Shown here piece by piece: positions 5,685 to 12,945 of a stretch of DNA of 14,075 nucleotides (its first letter is position 1; every line of letters begins with the position of its first letter). The stretch is taken from NCBI GenBank assembly GCA_945947715.1, contig CAMEYZ010000031.1:1-14075 (forward strand). Reading direction: 5' to 3'. A program made the translations under genes and the position numbers. Source of the DNA: an uncultured Clostridia bacterium (GTDB lineage: Bacteria > Bacillota > Clostridia > Oscillospirales > Ruminococcaceae). The notes beneath the pieces are model-generated. The model was given only the letters and a program-made list of their open reading frames with translations. It was not told the origin of the DNA and made no database searches.

Positions 5685-7131
5685 CCGTTATATTTGCCCC
5701 GGCCGCCTTTTTTGCAGGAGGCGTGCCTGTAGGCAGTGTAAATTCAAATTCTGTATATTCTCCCGACTTGCTGCGGACAAGTATCTCTCCGTTATGCAGC
5801 TTGATTATCGAGCGCACGATAGAAAGTCCCAGTCCCACGCCGGTCTTATCCTTTCCGCGGGATTCGTCCGTTTTATAGAAGCGGTCGAAAACCTTGGATA
5901 TTTCATTCTGTTTAAGTCCCTCGCCGCTGTTTCTGATGCGTATAGCAGTAAGCTCACCCCTGACCTCATAGCCGAAGGTTATGGTACCGCCGTCATTTAC
6001 GAACTTCACAGCGTTCTCAGTAAGATTATAGATAACCTGCTGAGTAAGGTCAATATCCGCATTGAGATAGAATCTGTCCCCGTCAAGGCCCTCTATCTGA
6101 ACATGCTTGTCGTCTATCCTCTTTTCAAAGAGGAGAACGGTCTTGAAAATAAGAGCATTGGCTTCAAAGCTTTCCGTCTGGAGCTCCACCTCGCCAGATT
6201 CATATTTTGATATGTTCAGCATTGAGCGGACCAGTCTTGCAAGACGGTCCACCTCCTCAGAAACGATACGCAGATAATATCTGTGCTGCTGCTTTGGGAT
6301 AGTACCGTCGAGGATACCGTCCACGAAACCGCCTATAGTAGTCATAGGCGTTTTCAGCTCATGGGATACGTTTGAAATGAAGCTCTTTCTGTTTTCCTCT
6401 ATCTGTTCAAGAGAGGCAGCCATTTCGTTCATCGCATTTGCCAGATAACCCAGCTCCGAATCGTCGATGGTCTTTATCTTCTGGGAGAAGTCGCCCTCTC
6501 CGAAGCGCTGAGCCGCCTTGGTCATGTCACTTATCGGACGAACGATGCGCATTATCGAATAGTAAAGCACGGGGTAGAAAAGTCCCAGAATGACCACTGC
6601 CGTGACCATATAGGAAAGCAGCAGCTGTATCATATAAGCGCGCATTCTATCGGCGCTTTTCCGTCCAAAGACGTAATAGACCATGCCCTCACAGTTCACC
6701 TTATAGCCCATATTGAACCATGCTTCCGAATAGTAGCCGTTCATGGTGCTAAAGGAATAGGTCCCGTTCTCCCTGATTCTGGACAAAGCGTCTTCCGAAA
6801 TGGGATTGTCCTTGAACTGCTGAACACTATCAGAGCAGTACAGCATCCTGCCGCAGTCATCGGTAAGGAACAGGTCTGTATCCGTATGAGCGGACAGCGT
6901 ATTAAAATAGTTCGTGACCACAGCCGCAGTTTCAGAATCCACCGTATCGGAGATAACGACAGCCTCTGAAAACTCCACAGCCTCGACAACATCGTTTGTC
7001 AGATCATTTTTCATATCACGCTGATAGGTTTCCAGCGACACGAAAATTTGAACTGCGCCCACGCAGATAAGCGCGCCTGCCAGTATTGAAAAACAAAGAT
7101 AGAAAAATCTTGTGAAAATGCTGTTATGCAT
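5671..7131 (-). CDS. Two-component sensor histidine kinase
   Basis: This 486-residue membrane kinase partners the overlapping response regulator gene. A transmembrane helix at about 14-32 and a second at about 166-192 enclose an extracellular sensor domain of some 130 residues. A HAMP linker (about 193-245) follows, then the HisKA dimerisation domain with SHELKTP and phospho-acceptor His257, then the ATPase domain with an N-box (NLTENAVKF, about 369-377) and G2 box (GVGLGL). The G1 box reads NSGEG rather than DxGxG, so the adenine-contacting Asp is Asn, as in some active kinases. The start at 7131 is preferred over a TTG 18 bases further out, because an AGAGGA lies five bases before this ATG. 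It overlaps the regulator stop by eight bases (ATGCATAA), implying translational coupling. The signal sensed is unknown. Confidence 0.93.
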   Translation of the reverse strand: MHNSIFTRFFYLCFSILAGALICVGAVQIFVSLETYQRDMKNDLTNDVVEAVEFSEAVVISDTVDSETAAVVTNYFNTLSAHTDTDLFLTDDCGRMLYCSDSVQQFKDNPISEDALSRIRENGTYSFSTMNGYYSEAWFNMGYKVNCEGMVYYVFGRKSADRMRAYMIQLLLSYMVTAVVILGLFYPVLYYSIMRIVRPISDMTKAAQRFGEGDFSQKIKTIDDSELGYLANAMNEMAASLEQIEENRKSFISNVSHELKTPMTTIGGFVDGILDGTIPKQQHRYYLRIVSEEVDRLARLVRSMLNISKYESGEVELQTESFEANALIFKTVLLFEKRIDDKHVQIEGLDGDRFYLNADIDLTQQVIYNLTENAVKFVNDGGTITFGYEVRGELTAIRIRNSGEGLKQNEISKVFDRFYKTDESRGKDKTGVGLGLSIVRSIIKLHNGEILVRSKSGEYTEFEFTLPTGTPPAKKAAGANITGSES

Positions 7132-7825
7132 CTTCTTCCTCTGCCTCAAACTTATAGCCTACGCCCCATACTGTTTTGAGAGCCCACTTATCCGAAACGT
7201 TCTCCAGCTTTTCGCGGAGACGCTTGATATGAACGTCGATAGTACGGGAATCGCCGTAATACTCAAAGCCCCATACCTCGTCCAGCAGCTGATCTCTTGT
7301 ATAAACTCTGTTTGGATTGGAAGCAAGATAGAAAAGCAGCTCCAGCTCCTTAGGAGGAGTATCGAGTACCTTACCGTCCACGCGGAGCTCATATCTTGTC
7401 ATATTAACGACCAGCTTGTCGTACTTGACCTCCTTGACCTCGTTATCGGGAGCAGACTGGCTTGCTCTTCTGGAAACAGCCTTTATTCTCGCGATAACCT
7501 CCTTGGTATCGAAGGGCTTTACGACATAGTCGTCAGCGCCCAGCTCCAGACCGAGCACCTTATCGAAGGTTTCAGACTTAGCAGTGATCATAATGATCGG
7601 CACATTGGACTTCTTTCTTATTTCTCTGCACACCTGCCAGCCGTCAAGACCTGGAAGCATGATATCCAGCAGAACGACGTCGGGCTTAAGTGCGTTGAAT
7701 TTAACAACAGCCTCTTCTCCGTCATGAGATACCATAACGGTATAGCCGTCCTTTTCCAGATAAAGCTTTAAAAGCTCGCAGATATTATTATCGTCATCTA
7801 CAACAAGAACCTTTCCCATAGACAT
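7124..7825 (-). CDS. OmpR/PhoB-family response regulator
   Basis: The product has 233 residues, the usual length for this family. The receiver domain (about 5-118) has the acidic pocket VVDDD (residues 8-12), phospho-acceptor Asp54 (VVLLDIMLPGLDG), Thr81 and Lys103 (KPF). The C-terminal winged-helix DNA-binding domain (about 135-230) has the typical PPKELELLFYLASNPNRVYTR-type start and the GDSRTIDVHIKRLREKL recognition region. It should be phosphorylated by the kinase downstream and bind tandem direct repeats in DNA. The sequence resembles PhoP/WalR/CssR-type regulators, but one cannot be chosen. The AGGAGG ends nine bases before the ATG at 7825; a second ATG at 7819 is less well spaced. It is the first gene of the regulator-kinase-htrA cluster. 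Confidence 0.95.
   Translation of the reverse strand: MSMGKVLVVDDDNNICELLKLYLEKDGYTVMVSHDGEEAVVKFNALKPDVVLLDIMLPGLDGWQVCREIRKKSNVPIIMITAKSETFDKVLGLELGADDYVVKPFDTKEVIARIKAVSRRASQSAPDNEVKEVKYDKLVVNMTRYELRVDGKVLDTPPKELELLFYLASNPNRVYTRDQLLDEVWGFEYYGDSRTIDVHIKRLREKLENVSDKWALKTVWGVGYKFEAEEEDA
7137..7142 (-). promoter_or_regulatory. Ribosome binding site deciding the kinase start
   Basis: On the minus strand AGAGGA lies five bases before the ATG at 7131, within the end of the regulator gene. The in-frame TTG at 7149 lies upstream of this site and has none of its own. Confidence 0.7.
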
Positions 7826-7974
7826 AAAATTATACCTCCTACATTTAGCCTGAGCTGTATCTGTTATCGGGATATCCCCGAATGATTTTTATGATTTCGG
7901 CAACATATCCTTTCTGAATTTCCTTGACATCTGGAGCTGCTGAAAGGATAATATAGTTACCCCTATACTCTTAT

Positions 7975-7980
7975 ATTATA
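7975..7980 (-). promoter_or_regulatory. Candidate -10 element of the regulator-kinase operon
   Basis: A perfect TATAAT on the minus strand lacks a matching -35 (ATACTC at 17 bases) and lacks an extended -10. That pattern fits an activator-dependent promoter, in line with the direct repeats further upstream. The leader would be about 143 bases. Confidence 0.45.
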
Positions 7981-8032
7981 CTGTAATTTTCCAGCACGAG
8001 TATTAACAATTAATGAATAATTTATATCCCTT

Positions 8033-8074
8033 TTGTAAATTTAATAAAATATCGTTGTAAATTTTAAATTATCG
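8033..8074 (-). repeat. Direct repeats upstream of the response regulator, possible operator
   Basis: Two A/T-rich units, 8033-8054 and 8055-8074, share the minus-strand core AAATTTACAA at their ends and CGATA at their starts. The TTTACA cores (8039-8034 and 8061-8056) are exactly 22 bases apart, about two helical turns. A weaker third unit may follow at 8075-8084. OmpR/PhoB/PhoP regulators bind direct repeats with roughly 11-base spacing, and TTTACA-like cores are known for the Bacillus PhoP box. Autoregulation is an inference. Confidence 0.4.
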
Positions 8075-8131
8075 TTTAAAAATGTTCATTTTTACCTACC
8101 CGCATATCAAAAAATACATGACGCGCAGACA

Positions 8132-11100
8132 TCAGCCTGTTCTGACCCTGACCACGCTTCCCTCAACAGGATTTTTTGTGACCTCAAAGCCCGTGGATAT
8201 TATCTCCAGCGATTCAACGTGGGAAATAATTCCTATCTTCTTTCCCGCTGTGCAGCTCTGAAGGACCTGCAATATCTGTTCAAGCGCCTCGTTGTCAAGA
8301 GTGCCGAAGCCCTCGTCGATGAACAGTGAATTGACTTCGATGCCACCAGTCCTGCTCTGAACTGTCTCAGCTATGGCAAGGCCCAGTATTACCGACATGA
8401 CAAACTTCTCGCCTCCCGACAGCATGCGGACGGAATAATCCGCTCCCGCTGCGTCGATGGAATAGTTGATAACATTTATATCCAGTCCGTAGGAGGTGTT
8501 CCCCGAACCCTCGGACTGCTTGTACAGGCGATAGTTTGAATCGAGGACCCCTTCCAGCATAACGTTGGCACGGGCAAGGACGATATCCAGCATAACTCCC
8601 AGCACATACCGCTCAAAGGACATCTGCTTTCCGTTTTTACCGCCCAGCATGTTGGCAAACTCCTCCATTTCAGCGGCGAGCATTCTTTCCTGTTCACATT
8701 CTCCGAAGGCTCTGTCGTATTCCTCCGAATTTTTCCGCAGTCCCTTTATCCGCTCTTCCCTGCGGATAGCTACCTCCTTTGCGGCACCTACCCTGTCGCT
8801 GAGAGCGTCCTTTTCGGCTCTGAGCCCTTCGATATCGGGGCGCTCCTTCCCCTCAAGCTCCGCGGACAGCGACCTGACAGCGGCGGCAGTATTTCTCACC
8901 TGCGCGTCATAGTCGGAGCAAAGCTTTCTAAAAGAATCCACCGACTTTATGCCGACCTCATCGGGAACAAACTGCTCCGCCTTCTGAGTGATGCCATTTT
9001 CGATAAGCTTTTTCTCCAGCGCATCAAGGGCTGCAGTGCGCTCCTCCTGTGATTTTAAGAGCTCCTTTTCCGCCGCTTCAAGCTGAGCCTTTGCGGAAAT
9101 AGCCTTGTTTTCCGCCTCGGAGAAGGCCCCCTTCAGCATTTCCAGCACACTTGCGTATCTTGTGAATATCTCACGGCAGCGGGATATCTCCATATTAAGA
9201 CCTTCTATGCTCTCGATGCCATCGGCGCGGCTCTGCTTAAGAATTACGAGCTCCTTTCCTGCATTTGCAAGCCTAAGCTTGTCATCGGAAAATTTTTCCG
9301 CAGCAGCTCTTTCGGCATCGGAGACAACTCTCAGCTCGCTGCGCAGCCTGCTTAAAACGCTGTCCAGACCGGAAAGCTCTGCCGACCTTTTCTTAAGCTC
9401 CACGATATCAGCCGATACACGGGTAAGCTCTTCCACAGAATAGCTGCACTCCTTAAGAGCAGCGTTCTTTTCGGAAAGCTCCTCTGCAAGCCTGTCGAGG
9501 TCTCGTTTCAGACCGTCCCTGTCCTGCTTCATGCCGGAAAGCTTTTCCGCCGATTTTTCCAGTATAGCCTTTTTCTTTTTCAGCTCCTCCGCAGATACCA
9601 CCGCTCCATTCAGTGCACTAAAAGGCTCCGGATGATGTACGCTACCGCAGACTGGGCATTTTTCGCCCTCCTTTAAGCCTCGGGCAAGCTCTGCAGCAAG
9701 TCCTCCGACATGAGCTTCAAAGGCAGCGTCATATTCCTGGCCCAGCTTTTTCATAATGCTGTCCGCCTCATCGCATTTCCTGCATTTTTCGCTGTACTCC
9801 GCCAGCATTTTCTCCTGCACAGCCTTTTTTTCGGCAATTTCCGCAGAAAGCTCCCGCCCTTTTTCCAGCACAGCTCTTCTGTCGTTGAGTGCGATAAGCT
9901 GTTCTGGGATATTTTCATTTTCCCGACGCATCTTCTCCGCCTTTTCCTCGGAGGAGCTTACCCTGCTGTCCAGCTCCTTTCTGCGTGCTGACGCTTCCTC
10001 AGCGGACTTTTTGGATAACTCCGCAGCAGCCGCAGCAGCCTTATATTCCTTTTCCGCAGCGCTTATTTTCCCGTACAGCTCGGTCTGCGCAGTCAGCTCG
10101 TCTAGTCTTTTTTCAGCGGACTTTGCCTCCGCCTCGCCAAGCATATGCTCTTCAAGGGCAGCCCTTGCGGTAGCATAGCCTTTATCAGTATCTGCCCTCA
10201 GCTTATGAGCCCTTGCCCTTTCCTCGGTGCGGAATTTAAGCTTTTCCTCCGCCATTTTATAGGCATTGTATTCCGAAACAGACCGTATCTGCGCTTCGAT
10301 AAGCTCCAGCTCCGCCTTTTTGTGGGCAAACTCGTCTCCGAGAGACCTCAAACGGATAAGCTCGCTGTTCTGCCTGTCCAGCTCCTTGAAGCGTTCCGCA
10401 AGACCTACCCATTCCTCGTATTTGTGGGATATTTTCTTCAGAGCAGCCTCCTGCTCTGCAATAGTCTTCATATCCTCCGAGTGTTCCTTTTCAAGACGGT
10501 CCAGCTCCGAGCGCAGAGCCTCCATGCTCTCAAAATCGGGCTTGTAGTATTTTTCAAGCTCACTCTGTCTGAGCTTGACAGCAGCTGCTGCTTCAGAGCT
10601 GCGCTTGTTCAGAGTGTCTGTGATACGCTTTATCTTCTCCGTGCCGAAAAGGTCTCTGAAAAGATCTCCCTTTTCCTTGGAATTGCCCGTAAGGAGCTTT
10701 TCTATCTTGCCCTGGGGCAGCACCACTATCTGACAGAACTGGTCACAGGTCATATGCAGGATATCCTCAGCGATAGAGTTCACCTCAGTATAGGTATCCT
10801 TGGAGTTTATCTGCTTTTCGCCATTGGTAATATCGAAAACACATGCCTTTGACTGTGGAGTACCGATGCTGTCGCTGTTTTTTCTCGGCTTGGTATACCA
10901 TTCCTCCCGGTGGAATCTGTACATGCGGCCTGCCGTTTCAAAGGTAAAGTCCACCGTCATTCTGCGTTCCTCGCCCCGCAGACATTTTGACATCAGCGGA
11001 GTGCGGTCTCCCGAAACAGCAGTGCGGTCCCCTGCGCTTTCGCCGTACAGCGCATAGGTAATGGCGTCCAGTATCATAGATTTTCCCGCTCCCGTACAGC

Positions 11101-11197
11101 CGTCTATGAGGAAAATGCTGTCCACGCTGTCAAAGTCGATGACCGTCTCCTTAAGATAGCTTCCGAAGCCCTTCATTACAAGCTTATGGGGTATCAT
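8132..11197 (-). CDS. sbcC: SbcC, Rad50-like ATPase subunit of the SbcCD exonuclease
   Basis: SbcC and SbcD form the bacterial Mre11-Rad50 nuclease, which opens hairpins and trims blocked DNA ends. At 1021 residues the length is normal. The N-terminal half-ATPase has Walker A GCTGAGKS (about 33-40) and a Q-loop region (QIVVLPQGKIEKLLTG). Two long Glu/Lys/Ala-rich coiled-coil arms flank a zinc hook CPVC (Cys514 and Cys517). The C-terminal half has the signature LSGGEK (927-931), Walker B SLFIDEGFGTLD (957-968) and a final ISHV histidine switch. The start is the ATG at 11197, not the GTG at 11206, because AAGGAG sits 10 bases before the ATG and one base before the GTG. It overlaps the sbcD end by 14 bases, so the two are co-translated. 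No strong terminator follows. Confidence 0.96.
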   Translation of the reverse strand: MIPHKLVMKGFGSYLKETVIDFDSVDSIFLIDGCTGAGKSMILDAITYALYGESAGDRTAVSGDRTPLMSKCLRGEERRMTVDFTFETAGRMYRFHREEWYTKPRKNSDSIGTPQSKACVFDITNGEKQINSKDTYTEVNSIAEDILHMTCDQFCQIVVLPQGKIEKLLTGNSKEKGDLFRDLFGTEKIKRITDTLNKRSSEAAAAVKLRQSELEKYYKPDFESMEALRSELDRLEKEHSEDMKTIAEQEAALKKISHKYEEWVGLAERFKELDRQNSELIRLRSLGDEFAHKKAELELIEAQIRSVSEYNAYKMAEEKLKFRTEERARAHKLRADTDKGYATARAALEEHMLGEAEAKSAEKRLDELTAQTELYGKISAAEKEYKAAAAAAELSKKSAEEASARRKELDSRVSSSEEKAEKMRRENENIPEQLIALNDRRAVLEKGRELSAEIAEKKAVQEKMLAEYSEKCRKCDEADSIMKKLGQEYDAAFEAHVGGLAAELARGLKEGEKCPVCGSVHHPEPFSALNGAVVSAEELKKKKAILEKSAEKLSGMKQDRDGLKRDLDRLAEELSEKNAALKECSYSVEELTRVSADIVELKKRSAELSGLDSVLSRLRSELRVVSDAERAAAEKFSDDKLRLANAGKELVILKQSRADGIESIEGLNMEISRCREIFTRYASVLEMLKGAFSEAENKAISAKAQLEAAEKELLKSQEERTAALDALEKKLIENGITQKAEQFVPDEVGIKSVDSFRKLCSDYDAQVRNTAAAVRSLSAELEGKERPDIEGLRAEKDALSDRVGAAKEVAIRREERIKGLRKNSEEYDRAFGECEQERMLAAEMEEFANMLGGKNGKQMSFERYVLGVMLDIVLARANVMLEGVLDSNYRLYKQSEGSGNTSYGLDINVINYSIDAAGADYSVRMLSGGEKFVMSVILGLAIAETVQSRTGGIEVNSLFIDEGFGTLDNEALEQILQVLQSCTAGKKIGIISHVESLEIISTGFEVTKNPVEGSVVRVRTG

Positions 11198-12344
11198 CGC
11201 TCTCACACTCCTTTTCCGCTTCTCTCAGCCACTGGGTCTGATTTTCGGTAAGCTCTGCGCCGTAAAACTCCCTGACATATTTTGCAGCAAGCTCCAGCAC
11301 GTTCATCTGTGCGATATCCTCATCGGAGATATCGCTCTTTTTTGTCCCGGGCAGCTTTCGCGACGTCCCCACCACCTGCATCGCATTGGGATAAAACTCC
11401 CGTATGCCGGCAGCAGTCACGGTGCTGTCTCCGTCGGTGAGCTCAATGCGCACAAGCTCGGTACCGTCATACTCGGAAGCCTTCTCGCAGACCTCCTTAT
11501 AGCTGCCACTGACCACTCTGAATTTCAGAAGCTCCGGCACAGGGACAGTCTCCAGAGTATGTGTATCTGTATCGTAAATGCTGAAGGATTTATCCTGCCT
11601 TTCCTCGGAGAAGCTGTATTTCAGTGCAGTTCCACAGTAGCGTACTATCGTGTTCCCGCTGGATTTTATAGTCTGAGGCTTATGGATATGACCGAGGGCC
11701 GCATAATCAAAGTCCCGGAAAACCTCGGCGGAAACAGCGCTGAGCGTGCCCACTGCATTGATATCCTTATCGGAGAAAATAAGCTCCGCGGAGGTCTCGC
11801 TCTGGGAGGGGACTCCTCCCGCAGCAAAGCAGTGGGCCATGATGATATTGCATCTGGAGCGGTCCATTTTTCCGCGGATAATGTTCGTGAGCTCCTCATA
11901 GGCGTCGGACAGACTATCGAGCTTTTTCCCCAGAAAGCCCTCAGCATGGCCCTTTTCAAAGAAGGGCAGCATATAAATATCCGCATTGCCAACGGAAACA
12001 GGCTGGTCAAAGCCCTCAAGTCGTCCCCTGATATGAAGCCCGCAGGCCCTCAGGATATCAGAGCATACAGAGAGCCGCTCAGCTCCGTCATGATTTCCCG
12101 AAATAACGCACACAGGCACCCTGCAATCCATAATAAGCGCCCTTGCCAGCTCGTCCCAGAGAACGTTTGCCGCAGCTGTAGATGTGGCGGTATCATAGAT
12201 ATCTCCCGAAACCAGCACAGCTCCTATATCATATTTTTTAACGGTTTCTGCGATAAGCTCGGACAGCTTTCTCTGCACTGCGGAAATATCCTTTTTAAAT
12301 GGGCTTTTCCCCAGATGCAGGTCCGACAGATGAAGTATTTTCAT
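11184..12344 (-). CDS. sbcD: SbcD, Mre11-like nuclease subunit
   Basis: SbcD is the metallophosphoesterase nuclease of the SbcCD complex and depends on Mn2+. The 386 residues carry the five phosphoesterase motifs: SDLH (Asp8, His10), SGDIYD (Asp48), GNHD (Asn84, His85, Asp86), MAH (His171) and GHIH (His219, His221). All metal-binding and catalytic positions are present. The C-terminal part (about 260-386) is the usual capping and SbcC-binding region. The ATG at 12344 has a GGAGG seven bases upstream. It is first in a two-gene operon with sbcC, under its own strong promoter, separated from the upstream deaminase gene by a terminator. The short leader (about 24 bases) gives little room for extra control. 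Confidence 0.96.
   Translation of the reverse strand: MKILHLSDLHLGKSPFKKDISAVQRKLSELIAETVKKYDIGAVLVSGDIYDTATSTAAANVLWDELARALIMDCRVPVCVISGNHDGAERLSVCSDILRACGLHIRGRLEGFDQPVSVGNADIYMLPFFEKGHAEGFLGKKLDSLSDAYEELTNIIRGKMDRSRCNIIMAHCFAAGGVPSQSETSAELIFSDKDINAVGTLSAVSAEVFRDFDYAALGHIHKPQTIKSSGNTIVRYCGTALKYSFSEERQDKSFSIYDTDTHTLETVPVPELLKFRVVSGSYKEVCEKASEYDGTELVRIELTDGDSTVTAAGIREFYPNAMQVVGTSRKLPGTKKSDISDEDIAQMNVLELAAKYVREFYGAELTENQTQWLREAEKECESDDTP
11208..11213 (-). promoter_or_regulatory. Ribosome binding site deciding the sbcC start
   Basis: AAGGAG on the minus strand, within the last codons of sbcD, is 10 bases from the ATG at 11197 but only one base from the in-frame GTG at 11206. The ATG is therefore preferred. 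Confidence 0.7.
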
Positions 12345-12374
12345 ATTACAGCCTCCGGAAGTCTATTTGAATCC

Positions 12375-12403
12375 ATTATAACATTTTTTTACACGCAAGT
12401 CAA
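12375..12403 (-). promoter_or_regulatory. Near-consensus sigma-A promoter of sbcDC
   Basis: On the minus strand TTGACT (12403-12398), a 17-base spacer and TATAAT (12380-12375) are seen, with an extended -10 TG two bases before the -10. The predicted start is about 12368, giving a leader of some 24 bases. Confidence 0.88.
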
Positions 12404-12413
12404 TGAACATAGC

Positions 12414-12440
12414 AAAAAAGGCAGCATTTTATATGCTGCC
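12414..12440 (-). terminator. Intrinsic terminator after the dCMP deaminase gene
   Basis: A perfect eight-pair stem, GGCAGCAT (12440-12433) with ATGCTGCC (12427-12420), has a five-base loop and is followed on the minus strand by six T (12419-12414). It separates the CapA-like/deaminase transcript from sbcDC, whose -35 box begins 11 bases further on. Confidence 0.92.
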
Positions 12441-12456
12441 CATAGTCTATATTGGT

Positions 12457-12945
12457 TCACTTTTTATCCGCGGTAAAATCAAGGGAGATGCTGTCTACAT
12501 CAGGGGTGAGCCTTGTGAGCTTTACTCCCGCGGAGTTGAGCATCCTCTTTGAAGCAGCGGTAGTCTCCGAATCGGCGTACTTGTCCGACAGATAGACCAC
12601 TTCCCTTATTCCCGACTGGATTATCGCCTTTGCGCACTCGTTGCAGGGAAACAGGCTCACATATATTTTCGCATTTTCAAGGGACTGTCCCTTTGAGTTG
12701 AGAATAGCGTTAAGCTCTGCATGGACAACATATGGATATTTTGTCTCGTCGCCCTCTCTGGCCCAGGGATACTCGTCGTCGGAGCAGCCGTAGGGAAAGC
12801 CGTTATAGCCCGTGGAGAGGATTATATTCCCTTCGCTGACTATGCATGCGCCCACCTGAGTGTTAGGGTCCTTACTGCGCTTTGCCGCAAGCAGAGAAAC
12901 TCCCATAAAATACATATCCCATGAAATATAGTCGCTTCGTTTCAT
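12457..12945 (-). CDS. Deoxycytidylate (dCMP) deaminase
   Basis: The enzyme converts dCMP to dUMP, feeding thymidylate synthesis. In 162 residues the zinc site is complete: His75-Ala-Glu77 (proton shuttle Glu77) and Pro100-Cys101-x-x-Cys104. The segment RSKDPNTQVGACIV (about 23-36), the GYNGFPYGCSDD loop, KYPYVVHAELNAI and LFPCNECAK match the layout of human and other eukaryotic dCMP deaminases more closely than the shorter ComEB-type enzymes known in Bacillus. That comparison is from memory of the family. The conserved GYNG loop suggests allosteric control by dCTP/dTTP. Its ATG overlaps the stop of the upstream CapA-like gene (ATGA) and the ribosome binding site is weak (AAAGGCAG), so translation is probably coupled. 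A perfect terminator follows. Confidence 0.93.
   Translation of the reverse strand: MKRSDYISWDMYFMGVSLLAAKRSKDPNTQVGACIVSEGNIILSTGYNGFPYGCSDDEYPWAREGDETKYPYVVHAELNAILNSKGQSLENAKIYVSLFPCNECAKAIIQSGIREVVYLSDKYADSETTAASKRMLNSAGVKLTRLTPDVDSISLDFTADKK

Larger units (their letters stand above)
7826..8131 (-). other. 306-base A/T-rich region between sbcC and the response regulator
   Basis: Read on the minus strand it starts just after the sbcC stop. A weak five-pair stem (TGATG/CGTCA) followed by TTTTTT may end sbcC. Then come direct repeats at 8074-8033, a -10 TATAAT at 7980-7975, and an approximately 143-base leader with several inverted repeats. These include TATCCTTTC/GAAAGGATA (7950-7942 with 7914-7906) and the palindrome GGGATATCCC (7869-7878). 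No gene longer than a 13-codon frame without a ribosome binding site is visible. Confidence 0.6.

Noticed and set aside
7132..7149. Kinase start at the TTG at 7149
   Set aside because: It is a rare start codon without a ribosome binding site; the ATG at 7131 has AGAGGA at the right distance and gives a normal N-terminal membrane helix.
7880..7932. Short leader peptide in the regulator 5' leader (a 13-codon frame starting ATGTCAAGG on the minus strand)
   Set aside because: No ribosome binding site precedes it and it has no regulatory codon pattern.
11198..11206. sbcC start at the GTG at 11206
   Set aside because: The ribosome binding site lies only one base away; the ATG at 11197 gives the conserved start of the ATPase domain.
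11559..12476. A 305-codon plus-strand frame opposite sbcD, and similar long frames opposite sbcC, the regulator and the CapA-like gene
   Set aside because: They lie opposite conserved genes with full catalytic motifs, lack ribosome binding sites and show no recognisable domain.
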